64,000 nt of DNA from Hyphomicrobiales bacterium (GCA_028285595.1 JANQOW010000160.1:23107-87106); one strand, 5' to 3'. Positions 42,829 through 51,680 are shown, counted from the stretch's first letter. Notes: generated by a model not told the origin, from the sequence alone. Numbers and translations: made by a program.

Positions 42829-43241
42829 GATCGAGTTCCGCTGCCAACCTGTCTTGGCACCAGAAGGCACGAACAGTGATAGGTTTGAAATGTCCAAAAC
42901 TAAGCATCCACTATTTAGGTGAGTGTGAAATCACGTTGTTCGGGCGCATGTACAGATCAAAGCTGGCGCCGGGCTTTCTTTAAACTTTTGCGCGAAAGCT
43001 TCCCGCAAGCTAGAGCGGCTCTAGACGAAGATGGCGGCCCTTGTTTAAGGACCGCCACCTGTTCAAGCCGTTGGGAGTGGGGAGGGGGTACTACGGCTTG
43101 TAACCTCTGTTATTGTTTTCGCCTCGTGGGGCGGTGTTCGTCCGTTCACTCCGAGCAAGTGATGGGAGCATTTTTAAAGGTTAACAGCCATTAACACTGT
43201 GAGGTTTCGCACAAAGCCGGAAATTTTTGTGGGCCAGGCTG
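42829..43241. other. 413-base intergenic region with one hairpin
   Basis: It separates the hypothetical gene from boxR, both on the minus strand. An imperfect hairpin (GGCGG-C-CCTT pairs with AAGG-A-CCGCC, loop GTTT) lies at 43033-43056, without a T run. A CTAGAGCGGCTCTAG quasi-palindrome is nearby. The plus-strand open frame here does not look like a protein. Confidence 0.45.
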
Positions 43242-44111
43242 TCAGCCGCCCTGGAACTGACCGGAGACGAGGCGGCACAAGCGCTCTGCCGTATCGGTTT
43301 CTGCAAGGCCGGAGGTGTCAAGCTGTGCTGAAGCCTGGCTGTAGGCCTGCTGGCGGTCCGCCAATAAGGCCTTGAGATCGTTCATGGCTTCGGGCCGTCC
43401 GGCCATGGGCCTGAGGTCGTTCTGGTCCACAACGCGCTGCATGTGCTCTTCCGGGCGCGCCTTGATCCAAACGGTGTAGAAGTGCTCCAGCACAAGCCTG
43501 TAGGTCTCCGGTGCTCCCACCAGTCCCCCGCTGGTCTCCAACACCACTTTGTCGCCATTTTCAATGAGGGCCATCAGAGCTTCGCGCTCCAGGCGCCGGA
43601 ACGCGTCCAGACCGGCCAGTTCCACCAGTTCCTGGGTGGTCATGCCGGCCCGTTCCATCACCAGTTGGGTGAGCTGGACGAAGTTCAGCCCAAGCCGGTC
43701 AGCAAGCGCCCGCCCAAGCGAGGTTTTCCCTGCACCCCTCAGCCCCACCAGAGCCACGCCGCGCTTGGCCTTGCGCTCGGCTTCGAAGTGGCGGGTCAGC
43801 ACCGCATGGGCCTCGCGGAGCTGGGTCTCGTTCAAGCCGGACAACAAGTCGGTCAATGGCCCATACGAAGCGGGAGCATGCTCCAACAGGTCCACGATCT
43901 CAGTTCCGAGAGCGCCGGCAATCTTCTGAAGCACGTTGAGCGAGATATTGGCGCGCCCGGTTTCCAACTGCCCGATATAGCGCTCAGAGATGCCGGCCAC
44001 TTCCGCCAGGGCGTGGCGCGGCAAACCGGCTTTGCGGCGCGCGGCACGCACCGCAGACCCCACGCGGGCGGTCAACTGCTGTTCTGCATCATGTACGACT
44101 TGCATTGACAT
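43242..44111 (-). CDS. boxR: BoxR, XRE-shikimate-kinase-like regulator of the box pathway
   Basis: 289 residues from ATG 44111, set by AGGA 7 bases upstream. An XRE helix-turn-helix (RAARRKAGLPRHALAEVAGI, SERYIGQLETGRANIS) is joined to a shikimate-kinase-like domain with Walker A GLRGAGKTSLGRALA. This fusion is the hallmark of BzdR/BoxR, repressors that bind benzoyl-CoA in the kinase-like domain. It is divergent from boxC with 71 bases between them, so it should control boxC-boxB from that gap. Confidence 0.93.
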   Translation of the reverse strand: MSMQVVHDAEQQLTARVGSAVRAARRKAGLPRHALAEVAGISERYIGQLETGRANISLNVLQKIAGALGTEIVDLLEHAPASYGPLTDLLSGLNETQLREAHAVLTRHFEAERKAKRGVALVGLRGAGKTSLGRALADRLGLNFVQLTQLVMERAGMTTQELVELAGLDAFRRLEREALMALIENGDKVVLETSGGLVGAPETYRLVLEHFYTVWIKARPEEHMQRVVDQNDLRPMAGRPEAMNDLKALLADRQQAYSQASAQLDTSGLAETDTAERLCRLVSGQFQGG

Positions 44112-44155
44112 TATAATTCCTATACCTTCGCCTAAGACGAAAAACAAGAATTATA
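44112..44155. promoter_or_regulatory. divergent boxR/boxC promoter with inverted repeat
   Basis: TATAATTC (44112-44119) and GAATTATA (44148-44155) form an 8-bp inverted repeat with a 28-base spacer that itself carries TTCG...CGAA (44127-44141). The arms look like -10 boxes facing both ways and could also be BoxR half-sites. Function is inferred. Confidence 0.45.
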
Positions 44156-44182
44156 TTTCCGATTTTGAGGGAACGAAACGGA

Positions 44183-45835
44183 ATGATTATCGATTTTCAG
44201 ACGGACCCGTCGCGTTATCGCCATTGGAAGATTGAAATTGACGGAGACACCGCGACCTTGTGGATGGACGTGGCCGAGGATGGCGGTCTGGTGGAGGGAT
44301 ATGAGCTGAAGCTCAACTCCTACGATCTTGGCGTGGACATTGAACTGAACGATGCCGTCCAGCGGCTGCGCTTTGAACATCCTGAGGTAAAGGTCGTTCT
44401 GCTCCGCTCCGCCAAAGACAGAGTGTTCTGCGCCGGCGCCAATATCCGCATGCTGGCCGGCTCCAGCCATGCCCACAAGGTGAACTTCTGCAAATTCACC
44501 AACGAGACCCGGAACTCAATGGAAGTGGCGGGCGCGCAGTCGGGCCAGCATTATATCTGCGTGATCAATGGCACCGCTGCCGGCGGCGGCTACGAGCTTG
44601 CTCTTGCGGCCGATCACATTGTGCTGGTTGACGACGGCTCGGCCTCCGTCGCGCTGCCGGAAGTGCCGCTGCTGGCGGTTTTGCCGGGCACTGGCGGGCT
44701 CACCCGCGTGACCGACAAACGCAAGGTACGCCGCGACAGAGCAGATGTGTTTTGCACCATCGAGGAAGGCATAAAAGGCCAGCGGGCCGCTGACTGGCGG
44801 TTGGTGGATGACGTGGTGGCCAATTCCAAGCTTGACGACATGCTGAACCAGCGCTGCGCGGAGTTTGCGGGCAAGTCGGACCGGCCCGGGAATGCTCAGG
44901 GCATCGCGCTGACGCCCCTCACCCGGTCACTGGGTGATGATCACGTACGCTACTCTCATGTGACCGTTGAACTGGACCGTGAAGAGCGCATCGCCACGCT
45001 GTCGGTCACCGGCCCTGAGACTGCGCCTCCTGAGAGCGTTGAGGCGGCGCATGAATTGGGCGATCAGTTTTGGTGTCTTGCCCTTGCGCGCGAGCTCGAC
45101 GATGCGATCTTGCACCTGCGCAGCAACGAGCCTGAAATCGCGCTCATCCAGATCAAAACCCAGGGCGATCCGGATCAGGTTCTGGCCCATGACGCCTTCC
45201 TTGCCGCACACGCAGACGATTGGCTCATGCGCGAGATCGGCCATTTCTGGACCCGCGTTCTGAAGCGCCTTGACCTCACAGCGCGCTCCTTGGTGGCGTT
45301 GATTGAACCTGGAAGCTGCTTTGCGGGAACTCTGGCCGAACTGGTGTTTGCCGCTGACCGTTCCTACATGCTCATCGGCCAGTTTGAGGGCGAGAACCGG
45401 CCTGAAGCGGCATTGAACCTTAGCGAGGTCAACTTTGGCGCGCGGCCCATGTCCAACGGTATCTCACGGCTGGAAACCCGTTTTCTGGGTGAGCCTGAGG
45501 CCCTTGAAGGTGCCCGCGAGACAATCGGCGAAGCGTTGGATGCTGAAACGGCCGAGGAGATGGGGCTGATCACCTTCGCCTATGACGATATCGACTGGGA
45601 AGACGAGGTGCGCTTGTTTGTGGAAGAGCGCGCCAGCTTTTCCCCGGACGGGCTCACGGGCATGGAAGCCAATTTGCGCTTTGCCGGCCCGGAAACCATG
45701 GAGACCAAGATCTTCGGGCGCCTCACCGCCTGGCAGAATTGGATTTTCCAACGGCCGAACGCCGTTGGCCCCGACGGCGCACTGCAGCGCTATGGCTCAG
45801 GCCGGCGGCCTGATTATGATTTCACCCGCGTATAG
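44183..45835 (+). CDS. boxC: 2,3-epoxybenzoyl-CoA dihydrolase BoxC
   Basis: 550 residues from ATG 44183 (MIIDFQTDPSRYRHWKIE); the frame opens at 44165. Two crotonase-like halves are seen: the first with FCAGANIRMLAGSSHAHKVN and GTAAGGGYELALAADHIVLV, the second with FAGTLAELVFAADRSYML. Segments such as GAQSGQHYICVINGTAAGGG and WIFQRPNAVG are BoxC features. It opens the epoxide ring of benzoyl-CoA with release of formate. Followed after 11 bases by boxB. Confidence 0.94.
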   Translation: MIIDFQTDPSRYRHWKIEIDGDTATLWMDVAEDGGLVEGYELKLNSYDLGVDIELNDAVQRLRFEHPEVKVVLLRSAKDRVFCAGANIRMLAGSSHAHKVNFCKFTNETRNSMEVAGAQSGQHYICVINGTAAGGGYELALAADHIVLVDDGSASVALPEVPLLAVLPGTGGLTRVTDKRKVRRDRADVFCTIEEGIKGQRAADWRLVDDVVANSKLDDMLNQRCAEFAGKSDRPGNAQGIALTPLTRSLGDDHVRYSHVTVELDREERIATLSVTGPETAPPESVEAAHELGDQFWCLALARELDDAILHLRSNEPEIALIQIKTQGDPDQVLAHDAFLAAHADDWLMREIGHFWTRVLKRLDLTARSLVALIEPGSCFAGTLAELVFAADRSYMLIGQFEGENRPEAALNLSEVNFGARPMSNGISRLETRFLGEPEALEGARETIGEALDAETAEEMGLITFAYDDIDWEDEVRLFVEERASFSPDGLTGMEANLRFAGPETMETKIFGRLTAWQNWIFQRPNAVGPDGALQRYGSGRRPDYDFTRV

Positions 45836-45846
45836 AGGATTTCCTG

Positions 45847-47295
45847 ATGGCTACATCAATGAACGTAGACTACTCCACCACCATTCCAAACAATATCGGT
45901 CTGTCGGAAGACCGCCGCGTGCTGAAGGCTCTGGAGCGCTGGCACCCGGGTTACCTCAACTGGTGGAACGATATGGGACCAGACGGCTTCCAGGAGAAAC
46001 TTGTTTACCTGAGGACCGCGGTCAGCGTGGACCTGGACGGCTGGGCGAAGTTCGGCTACGTGCGCATGCCGGAATACCGCTGGGGCATTCTGCTGGCCCC
46101 GCAAGAAGACGGCCGCACCATTCCCTGCGGCGAGCAAGCCGGTGAGCCGGCTTGGCAGGAAGTGCCCGGCGAACATCGTGCCATGCTGCGCCGCCTGATC
46201 GTCATCCAGGGCGATACGGAGCCCGCATCGGTCGAACAACAGCGCCACCTGGGCAAAACCGCACCGTCGCTCTACGACATGCGCAACCTGTTCCAAGTGA
46301 ATGTGGAGGAAGGCCGTCACCTCTGGGCGATGGTGTATCTGCTGCAAAAGTATTTTGGGCGCGACGGACGCGAGGAAGCCGAGGAACTGCTTCGGCGCTC
46401 GTCTGGTCATGAGGATCATCCACGCATGTTGGGCGCCTTCAATGAGGCCACACCTGATTGGCTCTCCTTCTTCATGTTCACCACCTTCACCGACCGCGAC
46501 GGCAAGATGCAGCTCGAAGCGTTGGCGCAATCCGGCTTTGATCCGCTGTCGCGCACCTGCCGCTTCATGCTCACCGAAGAGGCCCACCACATGTTTGTGG
46601 GCGCCACAGGCGTGCAACGGGTGATCAAGCGCACGTGTCAGGCCATGAAAGAGGCTGGCATCGAAGACCCCTCCGACATCGAAGCGATCCGCAATCTCGG
46701 CGTCATTGATCTGCCGACGATCCAGAAGAAGTGCAATCTGCACTTTTCGCTTTCGCTTGACCTGTTCGGATCGGAAGTCTCCACAAACGCGGCAAACGCG
46801 TTCAACGCCGGCGTGAAGGGGCGGTATAAAGAGAACCGCCTTGAAGATGACCACAAGCTTTTGAGCGACACCTACCCGGTCATGCGCCTGATCGACAGCG
46901 AGATCAAACTGGTCGATGAGCCGGCCTTGTCAGCTCTGAATGCGCGTCTTCGCGACGATTACGTCAAAGACTGCGATAAGGGCATCACCTTGTGGAACAA
47001 CACAATCCGCAAGGAGGGTATCGATTTCCAGATCACCCTGCCCCATGTGGGCTTTCATCGGCAGATCGGAGAGTTCTCCTCCGCCAACATCACCCCATGC
47101 GGCAAGCTCCTGAAAAATGGAGCCTGGGATAGCTCGAAAGACGATTTCCTGCCTTCGAAAGCCGATGGCGATTACATCGCCTCACTGATGAAACCCTGCT
47201 GGGAGCCGGGCAAGTTCGCCAATTGGATCGCACCGCCCAAGGTGGGCATCGACAACAAGCCGGGCGACTTTGAGTATGTGAAGATCGAAGGCTAG
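45847..47295 (+). CDS. boxB: benzoyl-CoA 2,3-epoxidase subunit BoxB
   Basis: 482 residues, the family's length. The diiron site is seen as two E-x-x-H motifs: QVNVEEGRHLWAMVYLL and RFMLTEEAHHMFVG. The N-terminal NNIGLSEDRRVLKALERWHPG and the C-terminal KVGIDNKPGDFEYVKI are diagnostic. BoxB inserts one oxygen atom into benzoyl-CoA to give the 2,3-epoxide, using electrons from BoxA. BoxA and the BoxD-type aldehyde dehydrogenase are absent from this window. Confidence 0.95.
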   Translation: MATSMNVDYSTTIPNNIGLSEDRRVLKALERWHPGYLNWWNDMGPDGFQEKLVYLRTAVSVDLDGWAKFGYVRMPEYRWGILLAPQEDGRTIPCGEQAGEPAWQEVPGEHRAMLRRLIVIQGDTEPASVEQQRHLGKTAPSLYDMRNLFQVNVEEGRHLWAMVYLLQKYFGRDGREEAEELLRRSSGHEDHPRMLGAFNEATPDWLSFFMFTTFTDRDGKMQLEALAQSGFDPLSRTCRFMLTEEAHHMFVGATGVQRVIKRTCQAMKEAGIEDPSDIEAIRNLGVIDLPTIQKKCNLHFSLSLDLFGSEVSTNAANAFNAGVKGRYKENRLEDDHKLLSDTYPVMRLIDSEIKLVDEPALSALNARLRDDYVKDCDKGITLWNNTIRKEGIDFQITLPHVGFHRQIGEFSSANITPCGKLLKNGAWDSSKDDFLPSKADGDYIASLMKPCWEPGKFANWIAPPKVGIDNKPGDFEYVKIEG

Positions 47296-47304
47296 CAGAC
47301 GGCT

Positions 47305-47469
47305 TTACTTCTTTTTCGCATGGAGGAGATTGACCGCCTCCATGCGAGCCATCTCAAGCAGATAGGCCAGGAACGTGTACTCGTTCTTGGTCGCCTGCGC
47401 CTGCATCATCTCAATTGAGCGGACCAGTTCACGCAATTCAGTTGAAGTGTTCCCCTTGGCTGCGGTCAA
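47305..47469 (-). CDS. candidate small protein (54 residues)
   Basis: A minus-strand frame of 54 residues that would start with TTG at 47469, preceded by GAGGGA 7 bases upstream. Its sequence is helical and protein-like (GNTSTELRELVRSIEMMQAQ, then EYTFLAYLLEMARMEAVNLL, ending in HAKKK). Small proteins with a similar LAYL-x-x-MA-x-x-EA segment occur in alphaproteobacteria (from memory). A perfect 10-bp inverted repeat (47317-47326 and 47337-47346) lies inside the 3' part. It is divergent from the XRE gene and convergent with boxB. Confidence 0.45.
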   Translation of the reverse strand: MTAAKGNTSTELRELVRSIEMMQAQATKNEYTFLAYLLEMARMEAVNLLHAKKK

Positions 47470-47676
47470 TGTACGTCCCTCTTGTGTCTTTTGTCGCGTT
47501 GTGTGCGTACGCTCGGCGGGCTCGCCCCTCAGCGCTGTAGGATTTACGGTTTCGATTGAAATTTCATCCCCGCGCGCGTACTATAATAATACACAATACG
47601 TACCATGTACGCTTTTTGGTTCACGGGGTCAACAGCCCGCTTCACATTGCCGCCTCAGGACGGACCCGACAGAGGG

Positions 47677-47946
47677 ATGCCAAGCAGCGCTTTCGCAGAC
47701 AGCAAATTCATCGACCCGCGCCACATTCGCATGGCACGGAGCGGGCTCGGTCTTTCTGTCCGCGATCTTGCGGAGCTGGCCGGGGTGAACAAGGCCACCA
47801 TTGTAAGATTGGAAGCAGGGCTCCAGCCCGCCCGCCCGTCCACGATCGATACTGTCCGCACCGCCCTTGAAGAGGCGGGAGCATCATTCCTCGTCGGTGA
47901 TGATCCCGACGCCATTGTGGTGAGCATCAAACTCGCCTCACGTTGA
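47677..47946 (+). CDS. small XRE-family helix-turn-helix protein
   Basis: 89 residues if ATG 47677 is the start; the frame is open from 47605 and the true start is unclear, since no good ribosome site is present. The helix-turn-helix HIRMARSGLGLSVRDLAELA, then GVNKATIVRLEAGLQPARPS, and the C-terminal ALEEAGASFLVGDD are typical of short XRE regulators that match Cro/C1 proteins. Target genes are unknown; a possible partner is the small minus-strand gene at 47305. Confidence 0.75.
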   Translation: MPSSAFADSKFIDPRHIRMARSGLGLSVRDLAELAGVNKATIVRLEAGLQPARPSTIDTVRTALEEAGASFLVGDDPDAIVVSIKLASR

Positions 47947-48094
47947 GTTTGCCCTTTTTGGGTATATACCTTCGGCAAATCGACGTGATGACCTCAACCA
48001 CGCTAATTTGACCAACCCTTGACTTGGATTAGAAATCCCTAAAACGTTAGTGTACAGATCTCGTTTGGCTATGAGTAAGGCCGTCGCTTAGAGC

Positions 48095-48541
48095 ATGCAT
48101 CTTATCTTTTACACCAGTCAGTCAAATATCGACGCAGACAAGGTTGAGGCGAACCTTGCTGACATCGTGCGCTCCTGTCAGAAGCACAACACCTCGGACG
48201 GTGTGACCGGCGTTTTATTTTATGAAAATGGCACCTTCATCCAGGCCTTGGAAGGCGAAGAGAAGGACGTCCGCGCAACGCTGGAGCGCGTGCGGCAAGA
48301 TCCGCGGCATTCGCACATGCACATCCTTGTGGATTTGCCGGTTGAAGCACGGTCCTTTCCCGACTGGGTGATGGACACATTCTTTGTGCGCCATCCCGAA
48401 TTGGTGGATGGGGAAATGATTGCGCTCATTCAGAAGATCTACGACCGCAGCTTCCCGGTCAACGCGAAGGACCTTGTCGAGTTCCACAAGAAGATGATTG
48501 ACGAAGTAGACACCTTCAAGATCTTACGCTTCGAGACTTAA
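48095..48541 (+). CDS. BLUF-domain blue-light sensor
   Basis: 148 residues. All flavin-binding residues of BLUF fall in place: Y6 (HLIFYTS), N32, Q50 (FIQALEGEE), and W91 and M93 (FPDWVMDTFF). A C-terminal helical part (IQKIYDRSFPVNAKDLVEF) without an output enzyme follows, so it is a short BLUF protein of the BlrB/YcgF-N type that signals by protein interaction. It binds FAD and shifts its hydrogen bonds in blue light. No obvious partner is adjacent; convergent with a permease gene. Confidence 0.92.
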   Translation: MHLIFYTSQSNIDADKVEANLADIVRSCQKHNTSDGVTGVLFYENGTFIQALEGEEKDVRATLERVRQDPRHSHMHILVDLPVEARSFPDWVMDTFFVRHPELVDGEMIALIQKIYDRSFPVNAKDLVEFHKKMIDEVDTFKILRFET

Positions 48542-48554
48542 CCCCTTCTCATTC

Positions 48555-49988
48555 TCAAACGCCCAGCGCGGTATAGACAATGTAAAGCGCTCCGAGGGCG
48601 ACAACGCTCAGGAGTGTATAAAGACCGTTCCACGACCAGGTGAGTGTGGTTGTGGCATGGCCGGATGCTTTGGAAAGCATCAAGACCGCAGAGGCAAACG
48701 GGGCGCCAAGAGAGCTGATGGCGGTGCCCGCGGCAATGGCCAAGGCGCACAGGGTGATATCCACCGGCACGGACGGCATCTGCGCCACCACGGACCCCAG
48801 AAACACCGCCATGGTGATCGGGCTGAGCGCAACATGTCCGGCGATCAGCACCAGGACCGATAGGCCCAACATGAACACCCAACCGGGCATCGCCCAGGCT
48901 TGAACCAAATCGGCAAGCTGATCTGCCGGTACCAGAAAGGCGCCGGTGGTGCCGATAAACCCGGCGCAGGCGATGAACACCACCTCGCGCATGAAACCTG
49001 GCATGCTGACAAGCGCGATCTGTCGGTAGCGGGCTATGGGACCGTGTTCCGTCGCACTGCCCTGGGCCCATACCCAGACGATCACCACCAACGGCGCGGC
49101 CAACATGACGCCAGAGACGATGGTCACCTCGCCCAGCCCTTTGGCCACGAACGTGATCCCGATCAGGGCGATGCACACGATGGCCAGACTGAGGGCTGCC
49201 GACTTCGGCAACGGCGGCGGCTGAGCAACCTGTACCAGGCCACTCGCTCTGAGGCGCTGACCGGTCTTGACCCAGACGAGTGTGTCTTCCAGCCAGCCAA
49301 CCGCGAGCATGACCAGGGCCATACAAAACCCGAGCGCCATGAGCCTTGCCGCATCAATGTCGGTGAGAAGCCCCGGCAACACAGCCTGGGTCACGGCGGT
49401 CGGCGCCCAGACAAGGAACCAGCAAAACCCACGATGCACGGCTGCCAACTGGCGCCGCTCGCGGATCTGTTGCACTTCATCAAGCGGTGCATCAAGCGGC
49501 GCATCGCCTCTGACGCCGCGTTGAATAAACGGCGTTAGCAAGCTGACTGCGCCAAGATTAATGAGCACGGAGAAAAAATGACTGCCGGAGAACAAGGCCA
49601 GGAATCGGCGCTTGGGCGGCTGCAGCGTCAGATAGGTGCCAAGCACCTGCACCGACGGAGAGGTGATGGCCCCCTCGCGCAGGAGCGCCATCAGCATCAT
49701 GAAGCTGGCAAGGTATGCCGATCGGTCCAGACCTGTCAGAAGGGTTTGCCAGGTGTCGCCGTCGGCGCGCCAAACGAAGACAGCGAGAACGAAGGACACC
49801 CCCAACAGGTAGTACTCGCGCAGCTTAAGCTGGGGCAGCGCCAACACTGGCAGCCCCAGAACCATGATCCGGATGAAACTGGCGAGCGTCTCCAGCCTCG
49901 CATAAATCTCCACAAGCTCCAAAACCACCATCACAGCGAGATAGGCCCCGATAATGGGTTTCTCTGACAGTTTGAGCTGGTCGGTCAC
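48555..49988 (-). CDS. polytopic membrane transporter-like protein
   Basis: 477 residues from GTG 49988, with at least ten hydrophobic helices, including VLELVEIYARLETLASFIRI at the start and ALSLAIVCIALIGITFVAKG in the middle. Sequence segments such as GHVALSPITMAVFLGSVVAQ and AIAAGTAISSLGAPFASAVL look like the two discontinuous pore loops of ion-transporter superfamily members (ArsB/NhaD, SLC13). The substrate is not identifiable; an anion or carboxylate carrier is a guess. No ribosome site is obvious. Confidence 0.65.
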   Translation of the reverse strand: MTDQLKLSEKPIIGAYLAVMVVLELVEIYARLETLASFIRIMVLGLPVLALPQLKLREYYLLGVSFVLAVFVWRADGDTWQTLLTGLDRSAYLASFMMLMALLREGAITSPSVQVLGTYLTLQPPKRRFLALFSGSHFFSVLINLGAVSLLTPFIQRGVRGDAPLDAPLDEVQQIRERRQLAAVHRGFCWFLVWAPTAVTQAVLPGLLTDIDAARLMALGFCMALVMLAVGWLEDTLVWVKTGQRLRASGLVQVAQPPPLPKSAALSLAIVCIALIGITFVAKGLGEVTIVSGVMLAAPLVVIVWVWAQGSATEHGPIARYRQIALVSMPGFMREVVFIACAGFIGTTGAFLVPADQLADLVQAWAMPGWVFMLGLSVLVLIAGHVALSPITMAVFLGSVVAQMPSVPVDITLCALAIAAGTAISSLGAPFASAVLMLSKASGHATTTLTWSWNGLYTLLSVVALGALYIVYTALGV

Positions 49989-50148
49989 TGAGTATCGTCT
50001 TGAGGGTCGGAGTGGACAGGAGCACTACACCTGCTACATAGCCCCCTCACCTTGCTCATGTCATGTTCTTTCAGGACGTGGGCGGTATTAACTCGGCCCT
50101 GGTGCGGCACGCGCACGGGAGCACAATGGTAATGGAGATTAAGGGCGC

Positions 50149-50856
50149 ATGACCTCAAGCGATTATGGTTCCCCAACCTTCGCGGGCTGGCGCGCGGCGG
50201 CCTCTAAGGAGTGGCACGCCTATACCCGTCATGAGTTCGTAAATCGGTTGGGTGATGGCTCTTTGGATCGCGCAGCATTCTTGCATTATCTGGTGCAGGA
50301 TTATGTCTTCCTGATCCACTTCAGCCGGGCTTGGGCTCTTGCGGTGGTGAAATCTGAAAGCCAAGAGGAAATGAAGACGGCCGCCGGCACCGTCGATGCG
50401 CTGGTCAATCACGAGATGCAACTGCATGTGAAGATCTGTGCCGAGGCGAGTATTGATGAAGAGCAATTGTTCAACGCCCAGGAAGATTTTGAGAACCTGG
50501 CCTACACCCGCTACGTGATGGATGCGGGCCTGTCCGGGGACTTTCTGGACCTCCTCGCCGCGCTCGCACCGTGTGTGTTCGGCTATGGAGAAATCGGCGC
50601 GCAGCTTAAAGAAAGTGCTGCGGCCGGAACGCCCTACCAGGACTGGATCGACACCTACGCGGGCGATGACTATCAGGATGTCTGTCGTTCCGTGGGCGCC
50701 ATGCTGGAGGGTGCGGTGGCGCACCGGCTGGGCGCTGACCCTCAGAACAGCCCACGCTGGCGCACCCTGTGCGGGCGCTTTGAAACGGCAACACGCCTTG
50801 AGGTGGGCTTCTGGGATATGGGCCTGCGCGGCGCCTTGCGGTCCGAAAATCCTTGA
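50149..50856 (+). CDS. tenA: TenA-family aminopyrimidine aminohydrolase
   Basis: 235 residues. The catalytic cysteine C142 is in LAPCVFGYGEIG, matching the classic C-P-Y-x-Y-x-E-I-G site; the C-terminal RLEVGFWDMGL provides the conserved Glu. TenA hydrolyses 4-amino-5-aminomethyl-2-methylpyrimidine, a product of thiamin decay, to hydroxymethylpyrimidine. It is followed by a TPP riboswitch and the ThiXYZ transporter, so the locus is a thiamin-pyrimidine salvage island. tenA lies upstream of the riboswitch, so that element does not control it. Confidence 0.92.
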   Translation: MTSSDYGSPTFAGWRAAASKEWHAYTRHEFVNRLGDGSLDRAAFLHYLVQDYVFLIHFSRAWALAVVKSESQEEMKTAAGTVDALVNHEMQLHVKICAEASIDEEQLFNAQEDFENLAYTRYVMDAGLSGDFLDLLAALAPCVFGYGEIGAQLKESAAAGTPYQDWIDTYAGDDYQDVCRSVGAMLEGAVAHRLGADPQNSPRWRTLCGRFETATRLEVGFWDMGLRGALRSENP

Positions 50857-50869
50857 CTTGAAGGCAAAT

Positions 50870-50966
50870 CTGCCGGTTTATGCCGCGTCCCCCGGGGTGC
50901 CGAAAGGCTGAGATACACCCGTAGAACCTGATCTGGTTAGAACCAGCGTAGGGAGCGAACCGGCAG
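50870..50966 (+). promoter_or_regulatory. TPP riboswitch (THI element) of thiZXY
   Basis: The aptamer is complete: P1 CTGCCGGTT (50870-50878) pairs with AACCGGCAG (50958-50966); the core has GGGGTGCC, GGCTGAGATACACCCG, GAACCTGATCTGG and ACCAGCGTAGGGAG. The 3' strand of P1 ends on the base before the thiZ ATG, and the only Shine-Dalgarno candidate (AGGGAG, 50950-50955) lies within the conserved aptamer. No separate expression platform is seen, so TPP binding should hide the ribosome site directly. Confidence 0.96.
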
Positions 50967-51680
50967 ATGGCTATCGACCATCGGCACAGCATTACGCTTA
51001 CCGTCACCGCGTCAGGCAGCGGCTATCCGGCCGATCTGTTCGCGCCGTCGGTTCTGACGATCACCGGCGGCAAGACCACGGTGTTGGTGGGCGCCAGCGG
51101 AAGCGGAAAGAGCACGGTGCTGCGCATGCTGGCGGGATTGGAGCCGGTGCCCGGCACGTTTACCCTTGAAGGATTGCCGGGCGCGTTCAAGCGGGCCTAC
51201 ATGACCCAAGATGTCAGGCTGTTGCCTTGGCTCACCGTTGAGCGAAATGCAGGCATCGGCAACCGCTTGCGGGGCGAGCCGGAAGACCGCGAAGGGGTGC
51301 GCGATACCCTCGATAAGCTCAATCTGACGCGGGATGCGCGCAAATATCCAAGTCAGATATCCGGCGGCATGGCCCAGCGCACGGCGCTTGCGCGTACGCT
51401 GTTGGAACGGGCGGACCTGAACCTGCTGGATGAGCCGTTTGCCGCGTTGGATGCCATCAGCCGCCGCAATATGCAGGACTTGGTGAAGCAGCATTTCGAC
51501 GGCAAGACAGTAGTGATGGTGACCCACGATCCGCTGGAGGCTGTGCGTCTGGGCGACGCCATCTACGTGCTGTCGCAACCTGAGGGCTCAGGCCCGGCCG
51601 AGATCCTCCCCTTCAACGGCGCCGGGCCTTCCCCGTCAGAACGGGCTGAACAGCTCTTTGAGACGCTGCAAGGCTCATGA
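50967..51680 (+). CDS. thiZ: ABC transporter ATPase ThiZ, thiamin-pyrimidine uptake
   Basis: 237 residues. Walker A GASGSGKSTVL, Q-loop MTQDVRLLPWL, signature QISGGMAQRTALARTL, Walker B LNLLDEPFAALD and switch MVTHDPLEAVRLGD are intact. It powers uptake of formylaminopyrimidine-type precursors by the ThiY/ThiX pair. The ATG follows the P1 stem of the TPP riboswitch with no gap. It overlaps thiX by 4 bases. Confidence 0.9.
   Translation: MAIDHRHSITLTVTASGSGYPADLFAPSVLTITGGKTTVLVGASGSGKSTVLRMLAGLEPVPGTFTLEGLPGAFKRAYMTQDVRLLPWLTVERNAGIGNRLRGEPEDREGVRDTLDKLNLTRDARKYPSQISGGMAQRTALARTLLERADLNLLDEPFAALDAISRRNMQDLVKQHFDGKTVVMVTHDPLEAVRLGDAIYVLSQPEGSGPAEILPFNGAGPSPSERAEQLFETLQGS

Noticed and set aside
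42919..43194. 91-codon plus-strand frame
   Set aside because: Its cysteine- and tryptophan-rich, irregular sequence has no protein-like features and no ribosome site.
47317..47346. Perfect 10-bp hairpin as the boxB terminator
   Set aside because: No T run follows on either strand, and it lies inside the candidate small gene, so its role is left open.
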